From: Eulemur rufifrons
Taxonomy: Eukaryota; Chordata; Mammalia; Primates; Lemuridae
DNA length: 64,000 bases
Direction: 5' to 3'
NCBI RefSeq assembly: GCF_041146395.1
Contig: NC_090989.1
Location: 175,362,001-175,426,000 of the forward strand
Shown: piece by piece, positions 60,936-64,000 of the stretch
How positions within the stretch are numbered: the first letter of the stretch is position 1
Layout of the letters: the number at the start of each line of letters is the position of its first letter
Notes under the pieces: model-generated
Told to the model about the DNA's origin: nothing
Seen by the model: the letters and a program-made list of their open reading frames with translations, nothing else
Database searches by the model: none
Program-made: the position numbers and the translations under genes

Positions 60936-61377
60936 GTGGATTTTCAATTACTATGACTGCTTGGAGGTGCAGGTGAAGCTCAGGAGAGAATCAGAGAGGA
61001 GCTGTCCAAAAGAGGACGAGGGGGAAACGGAGGCATCTGTCTTGGGGCATTAAAAATTTGCCAAGAAACCTTGATCCAAACATCAGACAGCCCATGACTT
61101 GGAGACTTATCACCCACCACCTACCCAGTGGCGCTGCATGTTTTGAAGGACAATATGTTCCTCTTTGGCTCTACCATTCGTAGAGTTTCCTCTCTCTCTT
61201 TTTCTAAGTGCTCCGTGACTGTCAATCAGGTGGTTTTCAAACAATAAATGCTTTAGCAGTGACCTCAGAGTTAACTTGGTTTCACTACTCTAGCAACCTT
61301 TCAAAACAAATGTTAAAGTTAACCATTCTACAGGCACTAGAACATTACCTTCTATTTACACATCAACCAAACACATA
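60936..61377. other. Intronic spacer
   Basis: No gene or repeat recognised. A pyrimidine-rich run lies at about 61190-61206. Confidence 0.5.
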
Positions 61378-61720
61378 ATTTTTGGTGTCTACTTTGTACT
61401 GAGCACAATCTAGGCACTGGGCCCATAAGGGAGAACAAGACAGATCTGGCCCCTCCCTCCCTGACACTCGAGGGGAGACAGAGTTAAGACACAGGCAACC
61501 AACAAATCCAGAAATAATCAGAGAGCCGTTATAAAGGAAGCGTCAGAGAGCTAAGAACAACTTCATCTAACTTCTCGTTTTTAACCTAGTCTAGGTAAGT
61601 CCATTAAGGAATTCATCCATGAGGAGGTGATATTTAATACGAAATCCAAAAGTACAGAAGGGATCAAACAGCTGAAGAGCAGCTTCAAGCAGAGAGGCTG
61701 AAAAGAAAGGATGAAACCAT
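61378..61720 (-). repeat. L2 (antisense)
   Basis: TCTACTTTGTACTGAGCACA, AATCTAGGCACTGGGCCCAT, AGACAGATCTGGCCCCTCCC, GAGGAGGTGATATTTAATAC, GCTTCAAGCAGAGAGG. Confidence 0.65.
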
Positions 61721-62002
61721 GGGAAGGAAACGAACTTACTGAATAGTTAGTGACATGCAATTGTGTTGTTCAGCTAATACTGTATCTACTTCATTTCCTC
61801 CTCAATCCTTTTAAGGTAAACAGACGTACACAGATTACAAATATGCTTTTAAATCAAATGACCTAGTAAGTACAAAATGCATCCATGTTGGCAAAAAAAC
61901 TCTAAAAACATTCAAGAATTTATGTAATTACTATGGAAACAAATACCTTGGAGTTGGCTCTGGTTCCTGTCTGTCTCTCCCTTTTGTAATGCTGTAATGT
62001 GA

Positions 62003-62581
62003 TGTGGTAGGCAGAATTCTAAGAAGACCCCCACATTCCTAAGCCCGGTTATACGTACATGTCCCTTCCCAGACAATCAGCACGAATCCAGGTGCTATGT
62101 GAAGGCATTTTGCCATTGAAATGAAGGTTCCAAATCAGCTGATTTAAGGAAGGGAAATTATCTGAGTGAGCCTGACAGAATCCCAGGGACCTTTGAACTT
62201 GGAGTTTAAAGATCAGAGACTTGAGGATGTCGTATATTTGAGGCATGAGAAAGATTTGAGGTGCCACTATTGGCTTCATGATGGGAGAGACCATGCGGCA
62301 AGAAATGTGGGCAGCTCCTGGCAGCCCCAGGCTGACAACCAGCAAGGAAACGGGGACCTCAGTCCTACAACCACAAGGAACCGAACTCTACCCACAACCT
62401 GGATGGACTTAGAAGCAGATTGTTCCCCAAAGCCCTCAGACAAGAACTCAGTGCAACTAATACCTGGACTCCGGCCAGACTGCACCTGGGCTCCTGACCC
62501 ACAGACCTGTGAGCTAGTGAGTGCGTGTTTAAGCTGCTAAATTTGTGGCAATTTGTTATGCAGCCACAGAAAACTAGTACA
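62003..62581 (+). mobile_element. MLT1-type solo LTR (ERVL-MaLR)
   Basis: Starts TGTGGTAGGCAGAATTCTAA, contains AGGCATGAGAAAGATTTGAG, CCAGCAAGGAAACGGGGACC, TCAGTCCTACAACCACAAGG, CTGCTAAATTTGTGGCAATT, and ends AAAACTAGTACA. Nearly complete MLT1A/B-like LTR. Flanks TGTGA and TGTGG may be the 5-bp duplication. Solo LTR with no retroviral gene. Confidence 0.88.
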
Positions 62582-63164
62582 TGTGGAAAAAGAAATGAAA
62601 TCACATTGCCTGTGTCTAACGTTCATAGAAGAGTTTCTCTTACTCAACGAATAAGAATTCAAATGGGAGGGAGGAAGGGAGAGAGACAAGGGGAGCGGAA
62701 GGGCGGGGCTTGCATTCTAGTCCCACAAGGACCAATGTGATGAACCAGGGCAGGCCGGCCACTTTTCTCTGGCCATGCTGTCCTCGTCTGTAAAAAGGTG
62801 GTGATGACAATGGGTGGGGGCAGGGGGACATCTCAGGAAAACACACAGTGGAAACCACTTTAAAAAGTTATAAAGCACAATCCAAGTTATTTTTTATTTT
62901 TGTCCTGTGTTTTTCCTGAGCCATTCTGATTTTTAGCTTCCTTTTCCAATCATTGCAATTACCTATTCTAATAATGACCAAGACATGAATATGGAATTGT
63001 TCTTGGCCGGAGAAGAGAAGAAGTGGTCTAAACCAGTGTGGGTCTTCTTGGCAGCCCATACAAAGGGTGTGGAGAGACCTTCCTGGGAAAAAGTGAAAAG
63101 AGGTCAGCATGTGTCCCTGGGGAGGAAAATCCATCTCCCTTTTTCCTTCCACCCTTTGATGCAC
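62582..63164. other. Intronic spacer
   Basis: Contains a possible MIR fragment near 62765-62820 (CTCGTCTGTAAAAAGGTGGT) and otherwise unique sequence. Confidence 0.45.
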
Positions 63165-63395
63165 AGTCTTTTGGAAGACGAAGCCAGAGGCCTGGGTTCA
63201 AATCCCAGCTCCACTGCTGTCCTTGGGCCAGTGATCAAATCATTCTGCACCACAGTTTTCTCGCGTGTACAATGGAAATAATAACACTATCTCCTACTCA
63301 GGTTTTGTGAGTAGTGATTTAAAATATGGGAAGCACTTCTTAAGACAATGTCTGGTACTTCCCAACCACCAGATTAAGTGTTGCTATTATTACTT
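63165..63395 (+). repeat. MIR (sense)
   Basis: GGGTTCAAATCCCAGCTCCA, CCTTGGGCCAGTGATCAAAT, ACAATGGAAATAATAACACT, GAAGCACTTCTTAAGACAAT. Confidence 0.75.
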
Positions 63396-64000
63396 TTACT
63401 ATTGCTATAGATTACAGAATAGGAGCTCATTTTATTTTTCCAAAAGGTCTGTTGTCCTCCCTAGGGAATCTAGAAGACGAGGGTCAGTATCTATGTAAAA
63501 ATGTATTTGTAATAAAGATTTCACCACTAATGCCTTTTCACAGTACACTTTATAAAACCCAGCTAACCTCTGATTAAAAGGTTAAAAAAAAAACCCTCCA
63601 TACTCACGATTTTGCCACATAATTTTACTTTTACTCGAAAGGGGGAAAAAATACACAGGTCTTAAAACTGTGGTTTACTGCTTTTTAACAAGCAGTTTGG
63701 GCAAAACCAGCAAAGAAGATTCCCCCGCTGAACAAGCACGCAATGGTAAGAAATTGCAGCAAGAAGGTCAGAGACAGAAGCAGCCAGCAAAAGAAGGCAA
63801 AAGTAAAACAAAACAAAGGCCGACTCTATCTCCAGTGAACAGACTGAACTCTCTGTGGCCTCTCTGGGCTGGAGAGTGAGCAGTAGAATCAGCTCTCCCC
63901 AGTCGTGCACCCCAGTGTGCAAGGCAGGCCACTCACAAGGCAACAAGGAGGGGGGTGCTGGGCACCCTGACAAGGGATGCATGAAACAGCCAGGGCTGGG
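63396..64000. other. Intronic sequence to the window edge
   Basis: No exon, repeat or domain is recognised. The 69-codon plus frame at 63670-63879 is lysine/glutamine-rich but unsupported. Confidence 0.45.

Noticed and set aside
62003..62581. Possible active endogenous retrovirus
   Set aside because: It is a solo MLT1-type LTR with no internal sequence or open retroviral gene.

Overview
The window is mammalian, primate nuclear DNA. It contains Alu dimers, one Alu monomer, MIR and L2 fossils, MER-type DNA transposons and MLT1-type LTRs, all in a low-gene-density, intron-like background. The best preserved Alu (38710-39038, minus) has a right-arm junction and CpG-poor left arm of the type I know from lemurs. 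The other Alus look like old AluJ-type copies and there is no high-density young AluS/AluY. I therefore read this as a strepsirrhine, probably lemuriform, genome; that is an inference from one repeat class.

Only one protein-coding segment can be supported. It is a 102-bp exon on the minus strand (35046-35147), bounded by an AG acceptor and a GT donor, encoding 34 residues that match residues 61-94 of human FOXP1 as I remember that protein (second coding exon). It carries a short glutamine run and the basic KSPKRNDK linker. Transcription runs right to left. 35148-64000 is the 3' part of the preceding FOXP1 intron and 1-35045 is the 5' part of the following intron. The flanking FOXP1 coding exons (the ATG exon, and the exon starting VPVSV) were looked for and not found, consistent with the very long introns of this gene.

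Layout: 1-24 kb is repeat-rich intron (MIR, L2, four full Alus, an MLT1 LTR, MER5-like and hAT elements). 24-28 kb is mostly unique sequence with a MIR pair. 28-34 kb contains repeat-poor blocks with clustered homeodomain-like and forkhead-like cores, interrupted by an hAT element with a perfect 8-bp target duplication and an Alu monomer. The exon lies at 35.1 kb beside a MER20 copy. 36-47 kb is mixed. 47.4-59.3 kb is a long block with no recognisable Alu, L1, LTR or DNA transposon and several plausible conserved noncoding elements. 59-64 kb is repeat-rich again (Tigger-like element, L2, MLT1 LTR, MIR).

No CRISPR array, operon, viral gene, tRNA or rRNA gene, or novel enzymatic system is visible. 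The more interesting material is regulatory: a weak 5' splice site with an intronic U-tract, inverted Alu copies that could pair in the pre-mRNA, and candidate enhancers within a developmental transcription-factor locus. Repeat boundaries and family names were assigned by eye and carry that uncertainty.
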